From the NCBI RefSeq assembly GCF_016651255.1, contig NZ_JAEKEG010000104.1:1-64000 (forward strand): 64,000 nt of DNA, given 5' to 3'. Positions 25,630 to 36,027 of this stretch are shown here, one piece after another. The translations under genes and the position numbers were made by a program. Below the pieces are notes generated by a model. It worked only from the letters and a program-made list of their open reading frames with translations. It ran no database searches and was not told where the DNA came from. The first letter of the stretch is position 1, and every line of letters begins with the position of its first letter. Origin of the DNA: Pseudomonas sp. TH10. GTDB lineage: Bacteria; Pseudomonadota; Gammaproteobacteria; Pseudomonadales; Pseudomonadaceae.

Positions 25630-28546
25630 CAGACGGCTCCTTTGCTGGCGACGGACTTGGGCAGCGATGCGGTCTTGTGACCCCGCACCGATTGGTGGGC
25701 GAGGGCGGTGAGGATCAACAGCGTCGAACCGACCACCACGCCATACACGCCAACGTCGAAGAACAATGCGCTGGCGATATGGATGTCACCGAGCAGCGGC
25801 AAGGTGAAATGCCAGGTGTGCGTTGTCAGGAACGGATAGCCGACCAGCATCGCCCCCAGACCGGTAGCCGTGGCGAACAGCAATCCGGTGCCCATCCAGC
25901 GCAGCGGCCGCAGGCTCATTTGCGCCTCGACCCACTGTGTCCCGGCCACCATGTACTGCAGGATGAACGCGACCGACATCACCAGCCCGGCAACGAACCC
26001 GCCACCGGGCTGGTTGTGACCGCGCATGAACAGGTAGATCGACACCACGAAGGCGATGGGCAGCAGCAGGCGCACCAGTACCGCCGGCACCATCATGAAG
26101 CCGAGCGCGGTATCGCTGGCCTGGCGCGGGTTGACCAGGTCGGTCACCACGTCGGGCGCCAGCAGGCGTTGCTGGGCCGGCAATTGCAGGCTCTCCTTGG
26201 GTGGGCGGAAGCGTCGCAGCAGGGCGAATACGGTCAGCGCCACGGCGGCCAGCACGGTGATTTCACCCAGGGTGTCAAAGCCGCGGAAATCCACCAGCAT
26301 CACGTTGACCACGTTACTGCCACCGCCTTCGGGCAAGGCGCGGCTGAGGTAGAACGAGGAAATGTCGTTGGGGGTCTGGCGCGTCAACATGGCGTAGGAC
26401 AACAGCGCCATGCCGCCACCGACAGCCGTCGACAACAGCAAGTCGCGCAAGCGCCGGATGCGCGCCTTGCGCAAGGTGCTCGGCAATGGCGCCACCTCTT
26501 CGATCCGCCGCGGCAACCAGCGCAGGCCAAGCAGGATCAGTACCGTGGTGACCACTTCAACCACCAGTTGCGTCAAGGCCAGGTCCGGCGCGGAGAACCA
26601 GACGAAGGTGATGCAGGTCATCAGGCCACAGACGCTGACCATGGTCAGGGCTGCCAGCCGGTGGTACTTGGCCTGCCAGGCAGCGCCCAGGGCACAGGCG
26701 ATCGCCAGCAGCCACAGGGTGACGAACACGGCCGAACCCGGGATTTTCGGCCGGTCGCCCCAGGTCAGGCTGCTGTGCAACATTGGAATCAGGCCGGCGA
26801 GCACTGCCGCCAGCACCATCAGGAACAATTGCATTTGCAGACGCTTGGTGCTGATCCGCCGCTCCAGGCGCCGAGCCAGGCGCATCATCACCACCAGGCT
26901 GCGTTCGAACTGGCGCTTGCCATTGAAGCGGCCAATCAGCGGCGGGTACTTGAAGCGTCCACGCTTGAGCTGATTGCGCAGCAACAGGTAGAGCACGATG
27001 CCGCCGCTCATGGCTATCAGGCTCATGATCATCGGCGCATTCCAGCCGTGCCAGATGGCCAGGCTGTACTCCGGCAATGGGCCACCGACCACGGGAAGCG
27101 CAGCGGCGGCCAGCAGCGGGCCCACCACCTGTGCCGGGAAAATCCCCACGACCAGGCAGGCAAACACCAGCAGTTCGACCGGCGCACGCATCCACCGTGG
27201 CGGCTCGTGGGGGTGTGGGGCAGGTCGGTAGCGGTCGGGCCGAAGAACACGTCAGCGGTAAACCGTAACGAGTAGGCGACGCTGAAGGTGCCGGCGATGG
27301 TCGCGACAATCGGCAGGGCCATTTCGACCCAGGCCGTGGCATTGATGAACACGGTTTCGGCGAAGAACATCTCTTTTGACAGGAAACCGTTGAGCAGCGG
27401 TACGCCGGCCATGGAGGCGCTGGCGACCATGGCCAGGGTGGCGGTGTAGGGGATCAGCCGAATCAGGCCACTGAGCTTGCGGATGTCCCGGGTGCCACTT
27501 TCGTGGTCGATGATCCCGGCGGCCATGAACAGCGAAGCCTTGAAGGTGGCGTGGTTGAGAATATGAAACACCGCCGCGACTGCTGCCAGCGGGCTGTTCA
27601 GGCCCAGCAGCAGGGTGATCAGGCCCAGATGGCTGATGGTCGAGTAGGCCAGCAACCCTTTGAGGTCGTTCTGGAACATTGCGCAGTAGGCGCCCAGCAA
27701 CAGGGTGCAGGCACCGGCGCCGCTGACGATGTAGAACCATTCTTCACTGCCGGACAACGACGGCCAGAGCCGCGCCAGCAGGAACACCCCGGCCTTGACC
27801 ATGGTCGCCGAGTGCAGATAGGCCGAGACGGGCGTCGGCGCCGCCATGGCGTGGGGCAGCCAGAAATGAAAGGGGAATTGCGCGCTTTTGCTCAGGGCGC
27901 CGATCAGGATAAGAGGCAGCAGGACAGGGTAGAGGGCATGTGCGCGAATCAGCTCGCCGGCGGCCAGGACCTTGTCGAGGTCATAGCTGCCGACCACATG
28001 GCCGAGGATCATGACCCCCGCCAGCAGGCATAGTCCGCCGGCACCCGTGACCATCAGCGCCATGTAGGCGCCGCGTCGGGCGTCGGCGCGGTGATGCCAA
28101 TAGCCGATCAACAGGAACGAGAAAAGGCTGGTCAGCTCCCAGAAAAACACGATCTGGATCAGGTTGCCGGAGATCACCAGGCCGAGCATGGCGCCCATGA
28201 ACGCCAGGAAAAACGCGAAGAACCGCGGCACCGGATCATCCGGTGACATGTAATAGCGGGCGTACAAAGAGACGAGGGTGCCTATACCCAGCACCAGCAT
28301 CGAGAACAGCCAGGCGAAGCCGTCCATGCGCAGAACAAAGTTCAGGCCGAGGCTGGGCAGCCACATGAACTCTTCACGAATGACGCCGCCATGGGCGATT
28401 TGCGGGTACAACAGCGCAACCTGAACAGTGCCGATCAAAGCGACCAGACCTGCCAACAGGGATTCGGTATTACGCGCGTTGTGTGGCAGCACCGCTGCCA
28501 GACAGCTGCCAATGAATGGCAGAAGCAGTAGAACTATCAGGGACAT
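25629..28546 (-). pseudogene. phaAB: K+/H+ antiporter fused subunit A/B (PhaAB), frameshifted
   Basis: Expected product about 972 aa. The N-terminal part is a NuoL-like MrpA domain (RYYMSPDDPVPRFFAFFLAF, FWELTSLFSFLLIGYWHHRA, SKSAQFPFHFWLPHAMAAPT). The C-terminal part is an MrpB-like domain (VSIYLFMRGHNQPGGGFVAG). The frame breaks at GGGGG 27209-27213: six bases would join TDLPHTP to HEPPRWMRAPVELLVF. First gene of a seven-part antiporter encoded as six genes (AB, C, D, E, F, G). The complex exchanges K+ (or Na+) for protons in alkaline or salt stress. The break is very likely a sequencing error. Confidence 0.9.
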
Positions 28547-28690
28547 AGGCTTCTAATCTGCGGAGGTTTGTGAAGCATCATACGTGCCAGTCCCCGGATT
28601 ACCAAACGCGAACCTGTGGCAGAATCCTACATGGAGTGCGCAAAAGTCATGCTGTCTGGTGGTTTGGCATACTGTGACATGCAGGTCTGG

Positions 28691-28788
28691 CCTCATCGCG
28701 AGCAGGCCTGCTCTCACATTAGATCATCGGTGAATGCAGGGCATGCGTCTGGCACAGATCCACAGTGGGAGCGGGCTTGTTCGCGAAC
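28691..28788. repeat. Degenerate REP pair (family A)
   Basis: CTCATCGCGAGCAGGCCTGC at the left and GTGGGAGCGGGCTTGTTCGC GAAC at the right form an imperfect inverted pair between the antiporter operon promoter and the end of the EamA gene. The 28547-28690 stretch should hold the pha promoter; nothing else is visible there. Confidence 0.65.
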
Positions 28789-28819
28789 ACTCTCGATCAA
28801 ACGCCGCACGTACTGCCGG

Positions 28820-29755
28820 TCAGCGTTGGGTTTCCCGCTCCAGCTCTTCCTCAGCCTCGACGACCTTACCCTTGGTCTTCAACTCACTGACAATTACCGC
28901 CGCCACAATCAACCCGGCGCCCAGCAACGCAATCGCCGGCAACCGCTCCCCGGCAATCCGCCCGACAATCCCTGCCCACACCGGCTCACCGGCATAGATC
29001 AAGGTTGCCCGCGTCGGCGAAACACTCTTCTGCGCCCAGTTCATCGCCACCTGAATCGCCGCACTCGCCGCGCCCAATCCCAGCGCAGTCACCAGCAGCG
29101 TCCAGGAGAAATCCGCAATCACTTCACCGGTTGGCACGACCAACAGAAACGACAACACCGACGTCGTCGCCAGTTGCACCACCGTCACCCGGCGCACATC
29201 GACCTGACCGGCAAAGTGACTGATCAGAATAATTTCCGCAGCAATCGCCACGGCGCTGATCAGGGTGGCGATTTCACCCGGGCTGAAATTCAACGATGCG
29301 CCCGCAGGGCCTGACAGCAGCATCAAGCCGGTAAACGCCAGCATGATGCCGATACTCGGCATCAGCCCTGGACGCCGCCCCAGCACCAGCCATTGCAGCA
29401 ACGGCACGAAGGGCACGTAAAGCGCCGTGATGAACGCCGACTGGCTGCTTGGAATGCTCTGCAACCCGACCGTCTGCAAGCCGTAGCCCAGCATGATCGC
29501 CACACCGATAAACGACCCGGCCCGGAGCTCGAACAGTGTCAGCTCGCGCAGGTGCCGCCAGGAGAACAGCGCAACGATGCACGCCGCCGCCGCAAAGCGC
29601 AGGCCGACGAAGAACATCGGCCCGCTGACGGTCATCGCGTGCTGAACCAGCAAAAATGTGCCGCCCCAGACCATGGTAATCAGCACCAACACGCATTCGG
29701 CTTTGCTGAAACGGGAGAAACGGAGGGAAGTGGAGGAGTTGTTCGCCGACGTCAT
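28820..29755 (-). CDS. DMT/EamA family transporter
   Basis: 311 aa, ten membrane helices in two EamA repeats: CVLVLITMVWGGTFLLVQHA, VGLRFAAAACIVALFSW, then TALGLGAASAAIQVAMNWAQ and the second-repeat motif ATLIYAGEPVWAGIVGRIAG. Probably exports a small metabolite or amino acid. ATG 29755 is chosen; GTG 29767 is possible. It is divergent from an XRE-cupin regulator with repeated operator-like sites between them. Confidence 0.9.
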   Translation of the reverse strand: MTSANNSSTSLRFSRFSKAECVLVLITMVWGGTFLLVQHAMTVSGPMFFVGLRFAAAACIVALFSWRHLRELTLFELRAGSFIGVAIMLGYGLQTVGLQSIPSSQSAFITALYVPFVPLLQWLVLGRRPGLMPSIGIMLAFTGLMLLSGPAGASLNFSPGEIATLISAVAIAAEIILISHFAGQVDVRRVTVVQLATTSVLSFLLVVPTGEVIADFSWTLLVTALGLGAASAAIQVAMNWAQKSVSPTRATLIYAGEPVWAGIVGRIAGERLPAIALLGAGLIVAAVIVSELKTKGKVVEAEEELERETQR

Positions 29756-29780
29756 GACCTTGCGCACTACCGGAGGGGAC

Positions 29781-29846
29781 GCACAATGCGCCCAACGTTG
29801 CGCAGTATACTGCCCAACCCCACCGAGTGAGCAATATAGTGCCCAA
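29781..29846. promoter_or_regulatory. Repeated operator-like sites between EamA and XRE-cupin genes
   Basis: GCAGTATACTGCCCAA (29802-29817) and GCAATATAGTGCCCAA (29831-29846) differ at 2 of 16 positions and lie 29 nt apart. The first contains the perfect palindrome GCAGTATACTGC. A weaker third copy, GCACAATGCGCCCAA, starts at 29781. They are placed to control both divergent genes, most simply by the XRE-cupin protein itself. Confidence 0.6.
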
Positions 29847-29862
29847 AGATTCCAGCCAAAGA

Positions 29863-30402
29863 ATGTCCGTCCTCCAGCACGTCAGTCAGAACGTTCGGCG
29901 CTTGCGCCATGCGGCGGACATGAGTCAGACCGCGCTTGCGGAAAAATCCGGGGTCAGTCGGCGGATGTTGGTGGCGATCGAGGCGGGCGAAAAGAATGTC
30001 AGCCTGACCACTCTGGATCGCGTTGCCGAAGCACTCGACGTTGCCTTCAGCGACTTGATCCAGGCACCCGACGCGCGCGATCCGAGCCGGATCAACGAGG
30101 TGGCATGGGCCGGAAGCATCCCGGGCAGTAAAGCTGTATTGCTGTCGAAAGCCACCGCGACCCGTGAAGTCGAGCAATGGGAATGGTGCCTGCAACCGGG
30201 TGAGGTTTACCCATCGCAGCCGGATGCGGATGGCTGGAGTGAGCAAATCTACGTGTTCGAGGGCTGTCTGACGCTGATGTTGGGTGATCAGCCACAGCAC
30301 ATCGGCACGGGGGAGTTCTTCATGTTTGCCAGCAACCAGCCGCACGCCTATCGAAACGATGGTGAAGTGGCCGCGCGGTTTGTGCGTAATGTGGTGATCT
30401 GA
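29863..30402 (+). CDS. XRE-cupin transcriptional regulator
   Basis: 179 aa. The N-terminal helix-turn-helix (VRRLRHAADMSQTALAEKSG, then RRMLVAIEAGEKNVSLTTLD) is joined to a C-terminal cupin (WEWCLQPGEVYPSQPDADGW, FEGCLTLMLGDQPQHIGTGE, FMFASNQPHAYRNDG) that likely binds the effector. ATG 29863 is preferred because GTG 29827 would overlap the putative operator. Together with the divergent exporter it looks like an efflux or metabolite-responsive pair. Confidence 0.88.
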   Translation: MSVLQHVSQNVRRLRHAADMSQTALAEKSGVSRRMLVAIEAGEKNVSLTTLDRVAEALDVAFSDLIQAPDARDPSRINEVAWAGSIPGSKAVLLSKATATREVEQWEWCLQPGEVYPSQPDADGWSEQIYVFEGCLTLMLGDQPQHIGTGEFFMFASNQPHAYRNDGEVAARFVRNVVI

Positions 30403-30518
30403 ACCGCCAGCAGCGACGGTCGCCAAGGCTGCTATCGCTACTTTGGTACTGCTCTCTGACACTGACCCGGGTTTGGCGCTTATGATCGTCCAGGACAACC
30501 CTGACCTGTGAGAACCCC

Positions 30519-31951
30519 ATGAGTGAAATCCACCGCGAGCAGGCGAATGACGCCATCCGCCAGGCGGACATCCTGATCATCGGCGGCGGCCTGAGTGGCG
30601 CGATGCTGGCCGTGCAGCTGCTGCGCCTGCCGGGCCAGCGTTCGGTGCTGGTGATTGAGCCGCGTAACGAGCTTGGTCGGGGCGAGGCCTACAGTGCGGT
30701 GGAACTGGGACACACGCTCAACGGCAACGCGGCGCGGATGAGCGTCGACCCGGACAATGCCGATGACCTGACGCAGTGGCTGACGGCACATATAGCGGCG
30801 GGCGGCTGGCCCGAGTCCGATCAGCAGTCTGTGCCGGTCAGTGAGCTGTTCCCCCCGCGCGGGCTGTTTGGCGAGTATGTGCAACAGCGCCTGGCGCAAG
30901 CCCAGGTGGCTGGCGCCGCGAACGGTTCTAGCGTGGAACACGTGCGCGCTGAGGTTGTCGACCTCGAGAACCTGGCCGAAGGCGTGCGGTTGACCTTGAG
31001 CGACGGGCAACGCCTGCAGGGCGCTTACGCGGTGCTGGCCACTGGGATGTTCCCCGCCGCACGCACGCCCCAGGCCCAATCCAGTGGCTTGAACGCAGCG
31101 GCACTGGACCCTTGGGATGTCGCCTCGATGCGCCAGCTTGATCCGCAGTCGACGGTTTTGATCATCGGTTCCGGCCTGACCATGGTCGATGCCGTGGTCT
31201 CGCTGGAGCAGGCTGGGCACCGCGGGCCGATCGAAGTGTTTTCCCGCCACGGCCTGCTGCCCCACGTGCGCCGCCAGCCGCCGGCCTGGGCCGACTTTCT
31301 CGGCGATGACCCGAGCATTCGTACGCCACGGCAACTGGTACGCGAGCTGCGCCGCCATTGCCGCGATGCGATTGCCCGGGGATCGACTGGCAAGCGCCCC
31401 TGGACACTGTGCGCGTGCACATTCCACGGCTGTGGAGCCAGGCGACGTACGCGCAGCGTCGGCAGTTCGTACGGCACGTACGGCCGTGGTGGGAGAGCCA
31501 TCACCACCGCTCGCCACCCTTGAGTGCCGAGCTGGTCGCGCGGTTGCACGGGGAAGGGCGGCTGCGGATTCAGGCGGCGTCCTTCAAGGGGCTTGAACCT
31601 TCGTCGGGGAATGGGCTGGGTATCCGCATCCGTCGGCGTGGCGAGCCGCAGGAGTGCGTGGTCCGTGGCGCGGCGTTGATCAACTCCAGTGGCATCGAAT
31701 ATGACTGGAGACGGGTTGCCCGACCTCTGCCCCGGCAGTTGCTGGCGCGGGGCCTGATTCAGCCCGGACCGCTGGCACTGGGCATCGCCGCCTCCGCGGA
31801 CGGCGCGGTGATCGGTGCCGATGGGCAAGTCGCCGGTCGGCTGTTCGCCATGGGGCCGCCGTTGCGTGGAATGTGGTGGGAGAGTACGGCAGTGACGGAT
31901 GTGGCACTGCAGGCCAAAGCGCTTGCCCGCAGATTGACCCAACCCCTGTAG
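30519..31951 (+). pseudogene. FAD/NAD(P)-binding protein (HpnW-like), frameshifted
   Basis: Expected product about 477 aa. The N-terminal Rossmann fold is ADILIIGGGLSGAMLAVQLL with EPRNELGRGEAYSA, and a second motif is TVLIIGSGLTMVDAVVSLEQ. The two halves join at GGGG 31378-31381, where five G restore CRDAIARG-IDWQAPLDTVRVHI. The second half ends FAMGPPLRGMWWESTAVTDV, a typical end of the FAD/NAD(P)-binding (NAD_binding_9) family. The substrate is unknown. It has no clear operon partner. Confidence 0.82.
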
Positions 31952-31990
31952 GGCATGGCCTGTCGGACCCGCCTGCAGGGAAGGATCGAA

Positions 31991-32215
31991 TCAATAACGC
32001 TGATATTTCGAACCAAACTCCGGCCGGTTCTCCGCGACATACAGCTTGCTCGCCTGAACGTCCTTGTGATCGACGCCCACCGTATTGACGTTCAAGGTAG
32101 CCGGTTGGCTGACCGGCGCAGCGGCCACCACTTGCGCGGTTGCGTGCGGGGCAGCGATGGCCGAAGTGGCACCCAGGACCGACAGGGCAAATCCAAGACC
32201 GATGATGATTTTCAT
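31991..32215 (-). CDS. Small exported protein
   Basis: 74 aa. The signal peptide is MKIIIGLGFALSVLGATSAI AAP, followed by a polar mature part (QPATLNVNTVGVDHKDVQAS, then KLYVAENRPEFGSKYQRY). GGAG lies upstream of ATG 32215. No family is recognised; similar small periplasmic proteins are common in Pseudomonas. Confidence 0.7.
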   Translation of the reverse strand: MKIIIGLGFALSVLGATSAIAAPHATAQVVAAAPVSQPATLNVNTVGVDHKDVQASKLYVAENRPEFGSKYQRY

Positions 32216-32330
32216 GAGGTAGCTCCAGAGCGTGGGAAGAAGATGTGGCCACTGTAGAGCTGGAGCCCGTCGATGAAAAAACACCCATGGGCATAGTCTT
32301 TATCAAGGATGTTGATCGGCCTGTGCTGAT

Positions 32331-33071
32331 TCAGTCCTGTGCGCCGAGCATCTGCACCGGGTAGGAAAATACATACCCTTCGCTGCGCACGGTCTTGATG
32401 TAGGTCGGCTCGCGCGAGTCATCCATCAAGCGTTGGCGCAACCGGCTGACCAGCAGGTCGATGGAGCGGTCGAACAGGTCGGCGTCGCGACCCTGGGTCA
32501 GGTTCAGCAATTGATCACGGCTGAGCACGCGCTGGGGATGGTCGAGGAACACCCGCAACAGCCGATATTCGGCGCCACTCAGGGCGACCCTGGTGTCATC
32601 TTCGTCCAGCAGATGACGGGCGGTGGTGTCCAGGCGCCAGCGACCGAAGCCCAGCAAGCGGCCGCTTTCGCTGACCAGCAGGTTAGGCGGCAGCATCCGC
32701 GTGCGCCGTAGCACGGCGTTGATGCGGGCAAGCAGTTCACGGGCGGAGAAGGGTTTGGTCAGGTAGTCATCGGCGCCCATTTCCAGCCCGAGGATTCGGT
32801 CGGTTTCATCGTTGCGCGCCGTGAGCATCAGGATCGGCGTTGCCTTGTGCTTGCCCGAGCGCAGTTCGCGACACAGCTGCAGGCCATCATCGCCGGGCAT
32901 CATGATGTCCAGCACGATCAGGTCCACCTGGTTGGCCTCCAGAAAGCTGCGCATCTGCCGTCCATCGGCCACGACTGTGGTGCGCAAGCCGTTCTTCTTC
33001 AGGTAATTACCGACCAGCTCGCGGATCTCCCGATCGTCGTCGACAATCAGGATGTGGTTCACGTGTTCCAT
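32331..33071 (-). CDS. OmpR-family response regulator (orphan)
   Basis: 246 aa. Receiver: HILIVDDDREIRELVGNYLK, Asp in DLIVLDIMMPGDDGLQLC, Lys in DDYLTKPFSARELL. Output winged helix: VALSGAEYRLLRVFLDHPQR, then RSIDLLVSRLRQRLMDDSRE and IKTVRSEGYVFSYPV. No histidine kinase is adjacent. It is divergent from an exported alpha/beta hydrolase gene (178 nt apart), which is a plausible target. Confidence 0.92.
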   Translation of the reverse strand: MEHVNHILIVDDDREIRELVGNYLKKNGLRTTVVADGRQMRSFLEANQVDLIVLDIMMPGDDGLQLCRELRSGKHKATPILMLTARNDETDRILGLEMGADDYLTKPFSARELLARINAVLRRTRMLPPNLLVSESGRLLGFGRWRLDTTARHLLDEDDTRVALSGAEYRLLRVFLDHPQRVLSRDQLLNLTQGRDADLFDRSIDLLVSRLRQRLMDDSREPTYIKTVRSEGYVFSYPVQMLGAQD

Positions 33072-33249
33072 CGCTCGATTCTCTTGTTATTGAACTCTGG
33101 GTTTTGTATCGGACTGTATCCGTCGCACCGTGGGACACGTTATGTCGCGATCGCACAGGTTTTACGACACAACGTGGATACCTCGGGCCGGCCAAATAGG
33201 CTTCACCGAGAGCAGACTGCTCATCCGCCACCTGCAGGAGTCACCCGAC

Positions 33250-34317
33250 GTGAACAACGCCTTGTCGACCATTACAACCGCTAAGCACCGGCGCCTGGTG
33301 GGGCCTTCGATCCTTGCTGCGGTGTTGCTGCAGTTGGGCCTCCTGGGTACGGCCAACGTGCAGGCCAGCACCACCCCAACCGCGGCGGCTACGGTCAGCA
33401 CCAAAGTCGATCCATCTGCCGTGTTCGGCCCGTTGAAGCACGTCCAGGCCGGTCTGCTGAATGTAGCTTACGCCGAGGTGGGTCCGGCCGAGGGCCCCGT
33501 GGTCATTCTGCTGCACGGCTGGCCTTATGATATTCACAGTTACTCCGAGGTGGCACCTTTGTTGGCCGCGCAGGGTTATCGCGTGCTGATGCCTTATGCC
33601 CGGGGGTACGGTGATACGCACTTTCTCTCCGACAAGACGCTGCGCAACGGCCAGCCTGCCGCACTGGCCAGTGATGTCATCGACTTCATGGACGCGCTGC
33701 AGATCAAGCGGGCCGTGTTGGGTGGCTATGATTGGGGCGCACGTTCGGCAGACATCGTTGCGGCACTCTGGCCGGAGCGGGTCGAAGCCTTGGTGGCGGT
33801 CAGTGGTTATTTGATCGGCAACCAGGCGGCAGGCAAGAACCCGTTACCGCCCAAGGCCGAGTTGCAGTGGTGGTACCAGTTCTATTTCGCGACCGATCGC
33901 GGCCAGGCCGGGTATGAGAAAAACCGGCATGACTTCGCCAGGTTGATCTGGGAACTCGCCTCACCGAAGTGGGCCTTCGACGATGCCACGTTCGAGCGCA
34001 GCGCTGCAGCCCTGGACAACCCCGACCATGTAGCAATCACCGTCTTCAACTACCGCTGGCGCCTGGGATTGGTACAAGGGGAAAGCCGTTACGAGGCCCT
34101 GGAACAGCAGCTGGCCAAGGCGCCCGCCATCAGCGTGCCGACCATCACCCTGGAAGGCGACGCCAACGGCGCGCCGCATCCAGCTCCCGAGGACTATGCG
34201 AAACGCTTCACCGGCAAGTATGAGTTCCGCTTGATCAAGGGCGGCATCGGCCACAACCTGCCCCAGGAAGACCCGAAGGCCTTTGCCAAAGCAGTGATTG
34301 ATGCCGATAAATTGTGA
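33250..34317 (+). CDS. Exported alpha/beta hydrolase (epoxide hydrolase/dehalogenase type)
   Basis: 355 aa from GTG 33250 behind CAGGAG. An N-terminal signal-like segment (LVGPSILAAVLLQLGLLGTA NVQA) precedes the hydrolase fold. The oxyanion motif is LLHGWPYD. The nucleophile elbow GGYDWGARSAD has Asp, not Ser, as in epoxide hydrolases and haloalkane dehalogenases; the catalytic His is in GGIGHNLPQED. A cap with WWYQFYFATDRGQAGYEKNR supplies a likely Tyr. Product periplasmic or secreted; substrate unknown. Confidence 0.88.
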   Translation: MNNALSTITTAKHRRLVGPSILAAVLLQLGLLGTANVQASTTPTAAATVSTKVDPSAVFGPLKHVQAGLLNVAYAEVGPAEGPVVILLHGWPYDIHSYSEVAPLLAAQGYRVLMPYARGYGDTHFLSDKTLRNGQPAALASDVIDFMDALQIKRAVLGGYDWGARSADIVAALWPERVEALVAVSGYLIGNQAAGKNPLPPKAELQWWYQFYFATDRGQAGYEKNRHDFARLIWELASPKWAFDDATFERSAAALDNPDHVAITVFNYRWRLGLVQGESRYEALEQQLAKAPAISVPTITLEGDANGAPHPAPEDYAKRFTGKYEFRLIKGGIGHNLPQEDPKAFAKAVIDADKL

Positions 34318-34337
34318 CCGGCTGAACGAGCGCTAAC

Positions 34338-34402
34338 CTGTGGGAGCGGCCAGCATCGATGCATCAGGTACACCGCCATCGCGGGCAAGCCCGGCTCCCA
34401 CA
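34338..34402. repeat. REP pair (family A), imperfect
   Basis: CTGTGGGAGCGGCCAGCATC GATG and CATCGCGGGCAAGCCCGGCT CCCACAG form an imperfect inverted pair between two convergent genes. Confidence 0.75.
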
Positions 34403-34428
34403 GTGATCTGCGCCTCACACAAATGCTG

Positions 34429-35802
34429 CTAGGCCACCACTCGATAACACGGCACATACGCCGCGCCACCCGGCAGTTTCATCCGGTGCTGGGCGACGAA
34501 GGCCTTGAGCAGTTGATCCAGCGGCTGCATGATCGCGGCGTCGCCACGGATCTGATACGGCCCGTGTTCTTCGATCAGGCGAATGCCTTTGTCCTTGACG
34601 TTGCCGGCGACGATGCCCGAAAACGCCCGGCGCAGGTTCGCCGCCAGTTCATGCGGTGGCTGGTCGCGGTGCAGTTTCAGGTTGGCCATGTTTTCGTGGG
34701 TCGGATCAAACGGGCGCTGGAAGCCTTCGTCGATCTTCAGCAGCCAGTTGAAGTGGAACGCGTCATTGCGCTCGCGGCGGAACTGTTTCACCGCTTTCAG
34801 GCCCTGGGTCATCTGCCGTGCGACTTCGGCCGGGTCGTCGATGATGATTTCGTAGTGCTGCCTAGCGGCCTCGCCGAGGGTCGCGATGACGAATGCATCG
34901 AGCTGCTCCAGGTAAGGCGCTGCATGTTTCGGCCCGGTCAGGATTACCGGGAACGGCAGGCCTTCGTTGTCCGGGTGCATGAGGATGCCGAGCAGGTAGA
35001 GGAACTCTTCAGCCGTGCCGGCGCCGCCCGGGAAGATGATGATGCCGTGGCCGACACGCACAAAGGCTTCCAGGCGTTTTTCGATGTCCGGCAGGATCAC
35101 CAGCTCGTTGACGATCGGGTTTGGCGCTTCGGCGGCGATGATGCCCGGCTCGGTCAGACCGAGGTAGCGACCGCCGTGAATGCGCTGTTTGGCGTGGGCG
35201 ATGGTCGCGCCTTTCATCGGGCCTTTCATCACGCCGGGGCCGCAGCCCGTGCAGATGTCGAGGCTGCGCAGGCCGAGTTCGTGGCCGACTTTTTTGGTGT
35301 ATTTGTACTCTTCGGTGTTGATCGAGTGACCGCCCCAGCACACGACGATTTTCGGTTCGACACCCGGACGCAGGGTGCGCGCGTTGCGCAGCAGGTGGAA
35401 AACGTAATCGCTGATGCCCTGCGAGGTGCTCAGGTCGATGCGTTGGCTGTCGAGTTCGTTTTCGGTGTAGACGATGTCGCGCAGGGCGCTGAAGAGCATT
35501 TCGCGGGTGCTGGCGATCATTTCGCCGTCGACGAAGGCGTCGGCCGGAGCGTTCAGCAGCTCCAGGCGTACACCGCGATCCTGTTGGTGAATGCGGATTT
35601 CGAAGTCCTTGTAGGCTTCGAGAATGGTCTTGGCGTTATCGACATGGGCGCCGGTGTTGAGGATGGCCAGGGCGCACTGGCGGAAGAGCGTGTAGGTGCT
35701 GCCGGATCCGGCTTCGCTCAGTTGCTGAACTTCACGTTGAGAAAGGGTTTCCAGGCTGCCTTTCGGGCTGACCGAGGCATTGATTACGTGTCGTTGGGTC
35801 AT
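34429..35802 (-). CDS. ppnN: Pyrimidine/purine nucleotide 5'-monophosphate nucleosidase
   Basis: 457 aa. The central LOG-type Rossmann domain has IVVCWGGHSINTEEYKYTKK, TGCGPGVMKGPMKGATIAHA and the PGGxGTxxE motif in IIIFPGGAGTAEEFLYLLGI. N- and C-terminal extensions (SPKGSLETLSQREVQQL; KLPGGAAYVPCYRVVA) are those of PpnN/YgdH. It hydrolyses nucleoside monophosphates to base and ribose 5-phosphate and is known to be a (p)ppGpp target in enteric bacteria. Cytosolic; monocistronic. Confidence 0.94.
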   Translation of the reverse strand: MTQRHVINASVSPKGSLETLSQREVQQLSEAGSGSTYTLFRQCALAILNTGAHVDNAKTILEAYKDFEIRIHQQDRGVRLELLNAPADAFVDGEMIASTREMLFSALRDIVYTENELDSQRIDLSTSQGISDYVFHLLRNARTLRPGVEPKIVVCWGGHSINTEEYKYTKKVGHELGLRSLDICTGCGPGVMKGPMKGATIAHAKQRIHGGRYLGLTEPGIIAAEAPNPIVNELVILPDIEKRLEAFVRVGHGIIIFPGGAGTAEEFLYLLGILMHPDNEGLPFPVILTGPKHAAPYLEQLDAFVIATLGEAARQHYEIIIDDPAEVARQMTQGLKAVKQFRRERNDAFHFNWLLKIDEGFQRPFDPTHENMANLKLHRDQPPHELAANLRRAFSGIVAGNVKDKGIRLIEEHGPYQIRGDAAIMQPLDQLLKAFVAQHRMKLPGGAAYVPCYRVVA

Positions 35803-36027
35803 GCAATGATCCTTAAAACGATGTCATCCCAAAACCAGGCGGATGGCATCCGAATAGTGTGTATCCATGAATGAAGGTGGCACGATCTGCGCTGTACCGC
35901 CATGTCCCCGTTGGACGCTGAAAAGATGAAAAGGAGCCCCAGCATAGCTAAATCTGTCGATGAGGCGATAATGCCCCGCAGTCTTTTGCCCCTCAACCTA
36001 TGACCTGATGCAAGGAACCCTGTCGTA

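Noticed and set aside
25677-27275. 532-aa open frame on the plus strand opposite phaAB
   Set aside because: Extremely Gln/His/Arg-rich composition typical of an antisense shadow of a membrane protein gene.
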